From NCBI RefSeq assembly GCF_008831285.2, contig NC_045141.1, forward strand, positions 9,103,353 to 9,167,352: a DNA stretch of 64,000 nucleotides. Reading direction: 5' to 3'. This DNA is from Nymphaea colorata (taxonomy: Eukaryota; Streptophyta; Magnoliopsida; Nymphaeales; Nymphaeaceae). The notes under the pieces were generated by a model, which was not told where the DNA came from, made no database searches, and was given only the letters and a program-made list of their open reading frames with translations. Positions 1-10,289 of the stretch are shown piece by piece. Both the position numbers and the translations under genes were made by a program. Position 1 is the stretch's first letter; each line of letters opens with the position of its first letter.

Positions 1-1161
1 ACGGAAAAGATAACGATAAATGGAGCTGCCATTTTCACTAATCTCTGTAGAACGCACCCAAATTTAACAAAAAGCACCCATCAGAAGCTTGATGGCAGCC
101 TAGCCATGGTGGATGTGTGTGTGCGTGTATGAGAGAGGGGGAGAGAGAGAGAGAGAAGTGTGCACCTGGAGAGCGAGGCCGTGAATGGAGTGATGAAGGT
201 GAGCTGCTCCAAAGATTGTCACGTTCAGGACGCCATGGAGGGGGCTTGGGAATCCCATCCCTTTCTCTCTCTACGCAGACTTCTCCTTTCCTGTTTTCTT
301 TCTTGGTCTGCCTCTATGTGGATCTTGCAATATCAAGAACATCACGTTTTAAATCTGCGCGTCGCTTCTTCTCCTGCAACAACAATGTCCAAGATCAACT
401 TCCCTTCTTCCATTATTTTGTTTCGGTAATTATTTCAGCGGAAAGCGGTCGCTTTGTATCGCCTGCCTTTTCCTTTTCCCACCGGGGGCAGGTAGCGATT
501 TTGTGTAGTATTTATGAAATACTACTATTTAAACACTAGAAGAAAAAAAAAAAAAAACACTAAACGAATGAATGATGCAAATTTGTACTGGGGAAGGTAA
601 ATACAGGGATGAGAGAGGCAAGCCTGTATAAAGTACAAACGACAGGGGGAGGGTTGTATATGCACAAATTATCAAACATGACGTGGGCGTCACATGAGGG
701 GGCCCGACCTCACCCTTACTTTCCTGCCTTAAACCCTCGAACAGATTGAAAATACAGTGCTACCATTACAAGAATCTGGACTGCAAGCATGGAGTTAGCG
801 CTATGGGAATACTTTACAGCAGTGGCCGAGACACAAACTTTTGGCTGAATGGTGTTAAGGGAAGTGAGTCGAAGGTAGTCTCAAGTCTTTATGGAGGTTG
901 GCAAGATCAACTTGTTCCCCCTACAATCATGGAGAATTTGAACGAGCATAAAATTCTATTGAGGTCTATTTCTGTGTCAGAGAGAATTGTTTACAATTTT
1001 GCAGCCATCCGTATCTCTACCTATTTACAATGGCATCTTTCTTCATGTGTACTCATCATGTACATCCTTGCATAGGCAGTGTAAAAGTAAATAGATGAAC
1101 CTCCGAGATTGTTGTTGTTGCCCAGAGTTTGTGCAATTCGTGTATTTCTTTTGTCACTTTA
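1..1161. other. Unassigned DNA with a GT/GA microsatellite
   Basis: I recognise no gene in this stretch. A short GT run followed by a GA run lies at about 113-156. Two short open frames overlap the GA tract and look fortuitous. The last part, just before the copia primer-binding site at 1,162, may be the remains of that element's 5' LTR, but I found no second copy and no clear TG start, so its extent is unknown. Confidence 0.4.
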
Positions 1162-1650
1162 TGGTATCAGAGATACATTTTCTCCTTTGAATATTGCTTT
1201 TCAAAGCCCGCAAGTTTAGTCATGGCTGCCTCGTCTTTGTCTCAAGTCCTATGTCTGTCAAGCTGAACCGAGGTCATCATTTGCCTTGGAAGAGTCAACT
1301 TGAATCTGTCTCAAGACCTATTGCTGTTTGTTGATTGAAAAGAAGAGGCTCCTCATTAGCATCTCCCCAATGACAATGGTGAGAAAAGCATCAATGCTGC
1401 ATTTCTCAAGCGGGAAAGGCCGGAAGAGCTAGCTCTTAGCTGGATCAAGGTGAATGTAAGCCAAATCATGCACACCAAGATGGCTTGTGAGACATGGTGT
1501 TGGTGTTGGGAAAATGAGCACAAACAGAATGATTGAACTTCACAATTGGAGAGGATCGCTTCCAACAACCTTTAAATAAGCACTTTTATCTCATGCACAA
1601 GCAAGCAAAATACTTCTTCTACTCGAGCTCTAAAAATAAAACCTTATCAT
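1162..1650 (+). pseudogene. Copia retrotransposon relic: primer-binding site and gag fragment
   Basis: A motif TGGTATCAGAGA at 1,162-1,173 matches the start of the plant copia primer-binding site, complementary to the 3' end of initiator-Met tRNA. About 50 bp downstream an ATG opens a frame resembling the N-terminal copia gag-polypeptide domain (a 'VKLNRGHHLPWKSQ'-like stretch, then 'LALSWIKVNVSQIMHTKMA'). The similarity is spread over two frames and broken by stops. No zinc knuckle or pol follows; the relic ends at a TA microsatellite. The assignment rests on recalled family patterns and the PBS, not on an alignment. Confidence 0.5.
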
Positions 1651-1662
1651 CCAAAGGATCTC

Positions 1663-1667
<5 letters not shown>

Positions 1668-1727
<60 letters not shown>
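1668..1727. repeat. (TA)n microsatellite
   Basis: About 60 bp of almost perfect TA dinucleotide repeat. It borders the copia gag relic on its right. Confidence 0.9.
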
Positions 1728-1728
<1 letters not shown>

Positions 1729-1729
1729 A

Positions 1730-4700
1730 TGCACAGTAATGAAACAAATGACAAAACGATAATATCAAACAAAGAAAGACCAATTTTAACGTGAAAACCC
1801 TTTCAAAATGAAAGGTAAAAACCACAAGGTTGAGAGTAACTGCACAACAAATCCACTGTATAATATGAAAATGACTACAAGAGGGTAATATATCATGTCT
1901 ATACTCCAAAGACCCAATAATCACAAAAAAGAGAAAAAATAAAATAAATGAAGAGGAAGAAGTGGAAGAATATCACATGACTAAGCGTGATAAACTTCCC
2001 ATAAAAAAAACCTTCTTCCATTTGCCCTAATCTTCACTAAACAAAGAGAAAAATAATATGGGACAAGTGCTTTTGGCTTACAACTTAATCGATTAACCGC
2101 ATGTAGGACAATAATATATACATTTTAATGCCATATGATAAATAGTTTCTTACAATTTACAATCTAATTTACCATACAACTTACAATAAGTATACTTAAT
2201 GCAATAAAACTTGATATTTGATATACCAACATAATACGATTGGGAGAAAATAACATGAGACAAACGTTTTCAACTTACAATTTCATCTTTAAATGAAAGA
2301 GAGCTTTTAGTTCGCATATGTACGTTTGTTTGAAATGATTCTCACTATTTTCCTTGCTCAAGGCTTGCATTTTGCAACAACAGATATAAAGTAAACAATT
2401 GTTATTTTCTCAAGAGATTGTTGATGTGTTTTTCAGTTGTGCCTATGATTCTTCTGCAACAAAATATTCATAGGGGCATGCCATTGATCCAGCAGGATGT
2501 AGTCTGGTTCATTATTTAATCAATCTGAAAAATTGAAAAACATTGTGTAGATGGCTCTAAGTTCATACCACCACCTTTCCACAACTTGGTATATTTAGCT
2601 AGCACCCATCTCTTCAATTTCACATCACTGTTTTAATATTGCTTCGTCTAATGCTTAGCTAGTTGATATATACGTACATACATAGACAGTTGAACTGGTC
2701 ACCCCAAAACAGGTGTGTCTAGGTATACACATATCATAGACAACAACAAACAACATAGGTGACGAGTATTGGCCTTGCCCAGCCTCACTTACGCAGAAGG
2801 TCCACCCTCACCTCCTTCCTCAAGCCGAGAGATAGTGTCACTCAGTTTCTTTAAATAGTTCGGACCATCTAAGGTCAGGCCAGATGTGCATTAATCATTA
2901 TGAGCCTTCATTGTTTAGTTTATACATTTAAGCATACTTTCGATGTATATTTTTTTTTCTCATATGATCTGTTTACTGCATGTGATCATCACATAATTAA
3001 CAACATGATATGTAGCATATCTGAACTTAGATAAATGACATTAGATAAGTTTCTGGTCATCAGGACCAAATCTCAATTGTGTATACACATGTATTTCATT
3101 CATTAGCATAGAAGTCTAGGTCTCGAGTATTAATTCAAACAAATGCTTAGGCTTGAAAAACACAACTCCTAAGGCATCTATGTCTCAGCTTAGCTAGATC
3201 CAGATCCAAATGTTTTAGAAACAAATTGGATCCATATCCAAAACTTCTCAACAAGTAAAATATGTATTTAGTGTATAAACAAGTTAGACATAAATCTAAG
3301 TTCATTGAAAATAACTGAAATATCTATTTCCAAAAAAATTGAATCCAAGTCCATATATGATTTAAACTATGAGCACTCTATTGTTAAAGTAGATTGGATC
3401 CAAATTCAAATTCTTTTAGAAGATCCAAAACATATATTTTCAAGCTAAATCAAATCTTATGCAGATCTGTTTAAAACAACCAAGGTATGCATTTTATTTT
3501 TAAAGAAGTTTGTCTCAAATCCAAATCAATTACAATATTGAAATATATGTTATTCAACCAAGTTGGATCTAAATCTAAATCCATTTTCAATAACAGGTAG
3601 GTATATATATGTATATAGCGAGAGAGAGGGAGAGAGAGAGAGAGAGAGGGAGAGAGAGAGAGAGAGAGTATGGAACCATTCTCTTGTTTCTAAGAAAATT
3701 GAATAAGGATCCCAATGTCTCAAACTGAGGTAAAATATGTTTGCTGAAAGCGCTCTTAATGGGAACAAGGAAAAAACAATTCGGCCCGATAGAAATGACT
3801 TGGAAATAAAAAGAGAAGTTGACAATTAGATTTTTATTAAAATTATTATTAGAATCTCTTTTCTAATACTTAAAACCAGGTAAAATGGATTTTAGAGACA
3901 TTAGAACATTCTTTTTAAAACTTAGAAACACATAAAGTTCCAAAATTTTCAAAATAAAGGTGCTAGTCTCAAAATAGAACCTTAAGAAATGAGGTGGGAT
4001 AAGGGTTTTAATAAATCAATATATAATATGGAATAAATTCAAAAATTCTTACAAAAGGTATATAATCGCTCCTTGCGACCGTTTCTCACATTTTCTTCTC
4101 TCGTTTCTCTCGCTTCTACCTCTCCCTCAAGTTCTCTCTTCTTCCAAAGGGAGTCCCATGGGCGACCCAGGCCGTCACCGGCCTCTGGCAAGGTCCGGCG
4201 ACCTCCAACCATCATTGCCATGACAGCAGCATGGCTTCCTCCAAGCCCAGGGTAAGTTTTTGTTTATTTATTTATTTGGGTATACTTTTGTTTACTTGAG
4301 GTTTTAAGGATGTGGGTCTTACCGGGAAATGCAGCGGCCATTGCCAACTACCTCCCAAGATCAGCGAGGCCACTGACAAGCTGCCCACCGAGAGCAACCA
4401 ACGATGGTGATATTTAAGTAAAAGAAGAAGGTTGTAATCAAGTCCACAAAGAAAATTAAGTGAACAAAAATAATAAAGAAAATGGGAAACCAAAACAGAT
4501 AGAGGATCAGAAGAGAAAATCATAAAGCGGTGTTTTTGTTAATATTCATTTGTGCTTGTATGTTTTATTTTCATTTCAGAGCAGAAGTGCTCTTTGTTAA
4601 CACGGGACCTAATATAGCTGCTACTTTCACGGATGGTTTCTCTTCTTTTTATGGTATGGTATAATTACTTTCAGTAAATGGTCATACTACCATCACCAAC

Positions 4701-5176
4701 AGAGAAGTCTTAGATGCTATATACCATCATAGTACTGTGCATGGCGTGAGAAGTCATACATGCTAAATATACCACCCACAGCGTGCATGGCGTGATTCAC
4801 GTACTGCATGCATAGATATACCATGCGCATCTATAGTGAATTAAGTATTTATCCATACGGTGCACATTGAAATTATGCAAGCCATGCCGACAGACACACG
4901 AGCATAACATGTAGCATGACAACCATATGGTATGGATGGTTCAGTTTAAATCATGCATATAATATGGAAATGCTGGAAAATTGAAAAAGGAAGACATTAT
5001 TAGCTATACGACGCTATACCGTCCATGTCTATCAAGTAGATCAAAGGAAAACAGCGTACGTACTCTTGATGACAATCCTTTGTGTGAGTGAGTTGCCTGC
5101 TCAAGGAAACAGTGATATACATTACAACATGCCAATCATACCACATCATTTAACTTAGATCATACGTACATACATA
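1730..5176. other. Unassigned AT-rich DNA with simple repeats
   Basis: No gene is recognised. About 1,770-1,900 has a sequence style (AACGTGAAAACCCT) often seen, reverse-complemented, in plant copia LTRs, so an LTR relic on the minus strand is possible but unproven. A GA microsatellite lies at about 3,619-3,668. A block at 4,730-4,820 repeats the motif TGCATGGCGTGA. The open frames of 60 to 91 codons here are low-complexity or antisense to repeats. Confidence 0.4.
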
Positions 5177-5623
5177 TAGGGATGTCAACCCCATCGAGTA
5201 ATCATATCCATTTTTTTGATATTCACATGTTCACATTTAAATTCGGATTCAAATTCGAATAAAGAAAAATCATATCTGAATCTGAAACCCGATTTTACAA
5301 TCCGAATTCGATCTGAATCCGATTTTTATATTTATATCCGAATTCGAATCCAAATTTTGAACTGGATGTTGCCAATTTTCAAAAATTAATAGCATCAGAT
5401 ACATGATATTCGTCTAAAAATGAAATCGATCCAAATCCGTATCCAAATTCGATCAGATAATTATGTATATCCGAATCTGAATATGAATCAAATAGGATGC
5501 CATTTATTAAATCCGAATCCTATCCAATTTCTTAATCGCATATTAAAAAAAATTTCGGTATCTTATTTTTTCAAATTGGTTTGGTCGGATATCCGATTCA
5601 AATCGGATATATTGACATCCCTA
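5177..5623. mobile_element. Short MITE with 12-bp terminal inverted repeats
   Basis: The block starts TAGGGATGTCAA and ends with its exact reverse complement TTGACATCCCTA, 447 bp apart. The interior is non-coding and built from many short copies of a TCCGAATTCGGAT-like motif on both strands, typical of plant non-autonomous DNA transposons. The flanking 8 bp do not match, so the target duplication has decayed or is shorter than expected; superfamily assignment (hAT-like by TIR style) is therefore open. The open frame on the plus strand from 5,420 is an effect of the repeated motif. Confidence 0.65.
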
Positions 5624-6849
5624 CTTCCATGTTGTGGAACCCCATCTACGCAGGCATGTACAAGAGCAGGCCATGACATATGCGATGTTATGCTATCCCT
5701 ACACAAAAAATAAACGAAACCTAACACCGTCCATGTGCTCTCAAGGAAGTGGAAGAAAAGAAACAAAAATGAGCGGGTAGGGAACGTGCCCAACTTCCCT
5801 TCTCATGGTACAACCTTTTAAATATGCATGAGTGATGAAAGGCTGGCAAATTTTGGGAACCCAATGCAATATTTAGAAGAACAGTTGCAACTCTAAAAAA
5901 AAAAAATTGTATATTTTGTTTATTATCAAAATTAATTTCATCATTTCATTATCATTTTTTTAGTAAAATGACATAAAACAGGCTGGCTTTTCACTTCCTC
6001 TACTGGTACTATCATCTGAGTCACAAGACCAAACCGGTTTGTCTTCCCGTGACCTTAAAAGAGAGCTTAAGTCCATATAAAGTCTGCTGCTCAGGATAGC
6101 TCTAAGCTAGTTATATAAGGTCTGCCTCACCTAAGAAGGAACTCGCTGAGTCATTAAGGGAAGGAGAACCACTGACAATCATCTCCGAAGACACCTTGTT
6201 CCATTCCAGTAGTCCGTCCAGAACTAAACTTTGTTTCCATTGCTCAAAAGCCATGTGATGCTTGATTTTATCATTCTCCACACCCTTACAAGAGATTTCG
6301 AAACCAAAGAGACCTTGACCACATGCTATGATGTTCAAGGTACTTTTCCCTGATCATCACAGCTCACTTGGACTCAGAGGCCAAGGCTCTCCATCCCAAG
6401 AAGGCCAGAGAATGCGGTCCGGTGGGAGTGGAGAGGAGAGAGGGATTCGTGGTGAGCAAGAAATCGGAAAGAGGGGAAAAAAAAAAAAAGGAAACGAAAG
6501 GTTAAAATTGAAAGTTTATAACTTTAAAAATTTATAAAATTACAATTGATCACTTTAAGTTCCTCTTTAAAATCAGATTGAAACTTACTCGCTTGCCCCT
6601 CTTGAAACTTTGAAACTGATTTAAAAGTCATTCAATTTGATTTTAAAACCTTTGAGATTCACTTGAAACTTTTAAGAAATTCTTGAAATTTAGTTTGAAT
6701 TTATTCAAAGATTGATCCGAATTTATTCCAAGATCCTTGAAAATTGATTTAAACGTCTTAAAATTGATTTTGGGATCAACTGAGAATCTCTTAAAAATTC
6801 TGAAGATTTTGAATTTTCAATTAACTTCTAAATTTGCTTGAAATTGAAT
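5624..6849. other. Unassigned DNA left of the FHA-ORF element
   Basis: No gene is recognised. A 75-codon minus-strand open frame (6,111-6,338) has reasonable composition but no motif I know. From about 6,560 to the element boundary the DNA is a series of loosely repeated TTGAAATTGATTT-like units. Similar sequence resumes at 16,404, consistent with one block split by the insertion. Confidence 0.4.
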
Positions 6850-6854
6850 GACAT

Positions 6855-9800
6855 TGGTAGGACCTAACTCCGGTATAGGCGACAGCCCAGTCCTAGAGTC
6901 GATCCTACACCCAAGATCCTCGTAGAGGGTCCACACGGGTCTAAAGACGCCTAAAGATTGAACCAACACAACTCAAAGAGGAAACTAAGGCTAGACTCAG
7001 ACCAAACACACTCCTTGTAGCCGGATCTTAGGCTCTAGGCCACCGAAAAACTACAGGAATACTGGACAAATGCGGAAGCGATTCAAAACTATGCAAGGAA
7101 AATAGCAAATCTAACTAGTCTAAATGAAGTACCTCCCCAAGGCTTGCTCGGGGTTCATTTGATGAATCTTCTGGAATTCTTTGATGATCTGCTGTAGGTG
7201 CTGTTGAGGATGAATTCCAGACGTCAGGTTGTAGCTGAGAAAATCGGGACACCAAGGTGGAAGGTGCTGCAACGCCAAGAAAGACGCCAAGTTGGAGAAG
7301 ATCGCTGGTAAAGTCTTTGATGTCTTCTCTTCAACTCGGTTGCTGCTGCTGGTTTTGACGGAGCTAATACAAATGCTGCTGCTCCGGGTGTGGCAGTAGG
7401 CTCTAGATATAGCTGAGAGAGAGCCTCTTAGCTCAGCCCACCTGGCTGAGTGCCGTGGTAGCACACGGGATCCGGTTGCTTGGTGATAGCAACCTCAATT
7501 CGCTTGGGCGAGTGGATGAAATGCCCAAGGGTGCACACCAAATGCTGTAGTCGTGGCTGGGGATGGGTGGATTCAGCTTGGTCTTAGCTGAGGAATTACC
7601 TAACTACAGTCAATAGAGGAAAGCTCGGCCGTAGAGCTTGGTAATGATCCTAAGTGTGGCTGGATTAGGGCCGGTTAGGAGCGATAGGGGCTTGGATGGC
7701 TTCGGCTACGGTGTAAGGGAAGATGATCTAAGGGTGTGAGGTCTAGAATGAGGTGGCTTAAGACAAGGGAATGTGGGATGTTGATTAGGAACTGGTGGTT
7801 AGGTTCAAGGATGATTGAACGAGTGGCTTGGGTTTAAATGAGAGAGCTAATGAGGAACTAAGGAGGGTTAGGGATCACGTGAGTGAGTTTGACGTGGGAT
7901 CAAAAGGTGGACTCCTACACTTGAACCTAGGATAATCCTCTAGATCTAAGGCTGAAAATTCAAAGGTGGTAAGTGGGATGTGATGTGGCTGGGATCTAGG
8001 GATGGTTAATGATTGAATCACCTAAACTAAAGAGCAAATCCCTCCAAATGTGGGCACTAGTGGCGCCGGCTCCTCCAATGTAGTCAAATGTGGCGAGGTG
8101 GCGCCTTGTGGAATGATGATTCCAAATGTGGGGATTCTCTTCCAAATCACGTGCAAATCAAGGGTCAGATCTTCTCCTAAGGATCTGGATGAAGGGCTAG
8201 GAGAGACTTAGATGGGTAAGGATGAAGCTCGTACCACTTTTTGAAGCTAGAATGTAGGAGTTTCCCCTTAATTCTCGCCTAGAAAATCTCCTCTCCATGC
8301 GATATCTCCTTGGAGTACTTTTGGACGGACTTACCCTTGGAAATGATGGTCCCACTTCGTGGCAAGGAAGGGCACTTTGGTCCTTGGGTGATGATGACCA
8401 GAATCCCCCAAATGTGGCCGGAATTATGGCAGAGGTCGCCGGAAAACCAGAAGTTCCCGGTGACTTGGTGCTTGCTATCGCCTAGGCCGTTCTTCGCGAA
8501 ACCAATGTGTATCTTCTTCTTTCTTTGCGTGGAATCACCTTATATGGTCCATTCCCATGTCCAAGATGGTCTCACCGTGATTTCTTGAGGATGGGATTCT
8601 GATTTTGCCGGCGAAATTCCAGAGATGGACCGCGGATGAAAACTAGAATCGATCGACTCTTCTTGTGCCGTTTCCTTGAGTGATTTCTCAACTAGGAAAG
8701 CCTCAATGCCTAGGATCTTCTAAGACACGTAAAACTTAGTTTAAATCAAGTTTCAACCGTGGAAAAGAAGGGAATCTCGGCTGTGACTCGAGACTTCTCC
8801 TCTTCTTGTAAGTCAAACCTTGGATCAAACCAAACCAACGTAGTTGCTTAGCTTTCACCTTAGGAATCCAAGAACTAACCTTGTATGAGGAAACCGTGGG
8901 TTTGCTGTCCTTCCTTGGATGAAGACGCAGCCTCCTTGTTCAACTTAGGCCTCTAATATCTCTGATGTAGCAGAGATATTGCACCCAAGACGTGGCTGGG
9001 TAGATGCGAAGATGAAGACGATGATAACTCCTAGGGCCGTGGCTCACCCAAGAGAAAGCCCTCACCTTCTTCTTCAACGAGAATTGATGTAAATGAAAGA
9101 GAGGGGAGATAGTGAGGAGTTGGGAAGGAGAGGAGAGGAAGACGTGAGGGGGAAGGGGAAGTAGAGGGCCAGCATGCTGGTCTTGGGAGAAGAGATTGGA
9201 GGGAACGTGAGAGAGAGAGAGAGAGAGAGAGACACGAGAAGAGAGAGAGAGAAGTGAGGAGAGAGAGAGAGCAAAGAAGCAAATGACCTTGATTTCCCAA
9301 AATTCCATTCATTTACACATGAATCAAAACCTTATATACATGAGTACATAAATCTGGTTCCCATGCATGGAACCAGCCCAAATCCAAATCCAGAACATGC
9401 TAAAGCAAAACGGATCCAAGGCACAACCCGCCTTGGTAAGTTTGAATCCAAAACCGAATTGGCGCAAACTCAAATAAAGCAAATCAAGAAGTGAAAAGCG
9501 GCTAAGTCCTAGCTAGACGCCCCTTGAGCCTTGTGAGCTCAAGGTGGGGACCTCGTCCGGGTTGCCGCCCAAACTTCGGACTTGACACATCCCTTAACCT
9601 CATTGAGCTGAGCTCAATTCAGCCAAGAGACCTCCCTAGACTCGTCCTAGACCGACTCTAGAGACTTGGGTTTCGATACGACTCAAGAATGGACCATGGC
9701 CTATACCAGAGAAGTCCTATGGATCTAGTATCCTAACTCGCGGATTCCCCCAATTGCTGGTCTTCACCTAGTTCATTCATGTCCTAGAGCCGTTGCATAT

Positions 9801-9921
9801 CCTCCCGCACCTCCCACTGCATTTGCTCTAGGCTCGAAGTTTAATTCCATTGAGCCGTGATCTCTCACTGTGGCCGTGCCTTTGGCCTTGGTTAGGCCTA
9901 CTCGGACTAAGGCTCGTACCA
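6855..9921 (-). repeat. 3' LTR of the FHA-ORF element (left copy)
   Basis: 3,067 bp, nearly identical to the right copy. I noticed about ten substitutions by eye (for example near 7,387, 7,394, 7,666, 7,698, 7,928, 8,329, 9,309, 9,496 and 9,919) plus a 6-bp difference in a GA run near 9,212. That is roughly 0.3 per cent, so the insertion is young. Open frames inside it (such as 7,120-7,464 on the minus strand) recur in the right copy because the LTR is duplicated, not because they are genes. Confidence 0.93.
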
Positions 9922-9938
9922 GATCCACCCTCCTTAAA
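9922..9938 (-). other. Polypurine tract of the FHA-ORF element
   Basis: On the minus strand the bases just before the 3' LTR read AAGGAGGGTGGATC, a purine-rich primer for plus-strand DNA synthesis, directly followed by TGGTACGAGCC, the LTR start. It confirms the orientation given by the PBS. Confidence 0.8.
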
Positions 9939-9959
9939 TCGAGCTTGTCCCCAAGCTCA

Positions 9960-10289
9960 TTATGAACTTGTTTCTTGGTGGCTCTGACGCACGCAGTCAT
10001 CTTTCACCTTGTGTTTCCTCCCTGGTCCATAGTCTCTGGGTAACACCTTCACTGAGTTCCTAAGATGGAGGAAACATCTTCTTGGGCCTCTTGAATAAAC
10101 CTTGAACATGGCCCTTTTAACTCTGAGTTTAGCTATGGTCAATGTGTCTGGACCATAGTCTCGAGGTAACTGTCCAATTCGCTTCATTGGTTGCCCAAGC
10201 AACCTTTCATCATTCTGGATCTCATTCGTTGACATGGCTTTACCACGGTCATGTGGTTGCCACTTTCTACCACCATGTTGTAGTGGTTT
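9960..10289 (-). pseudogene. In-frame extension of the FHA ORF beyond a stop, with C-terminal repeat units
   Basis: The TAA at 10,292-10,290 is followed in the same frame by 109 more sense codons. They contain a second copy of the ORF's C-terminal unit: 'LQAGGRLWQAHDRGKAL...IGQLPRDYSP' before the stop and 'LQHGGRKWQPHDRGKAM...IGQLPRDYGP' after it, then a third shorter 'VLPRDYGPG'. So the protein probably once ended near 9,960, and the stop may be a late mutation. Alternatively the units after the stop are untranslated repeats. A different frame (10,000-9,773) crosses the PPT into the LTR and is not counted. Confidence 0.6.

Noticed and set aside
7120-7464. 114-codon minus-strand frame, repeated at 13,603-13,947
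   Set aside because: It is present twice only because it lies in the duplicated LTR. It has no recognised motif, and the similarity between the copies is explained by LTR identity.
8940-9308. Ser/Leu-rich minus-strand frames at 8,940-9,312 and 15,423-15,797
   Set aside because: They are translations of the CT-rich leader tract of the LTR in several frames at once, a composition effect.
9773-10000. 75-codon minus-strand frame across the PPT into the left LTR
   Set aside because: It is out of frame with the FHA ORF and mostly LTR sequence. 'HNELGDKLDLRR' merely spans the polypurine tract.
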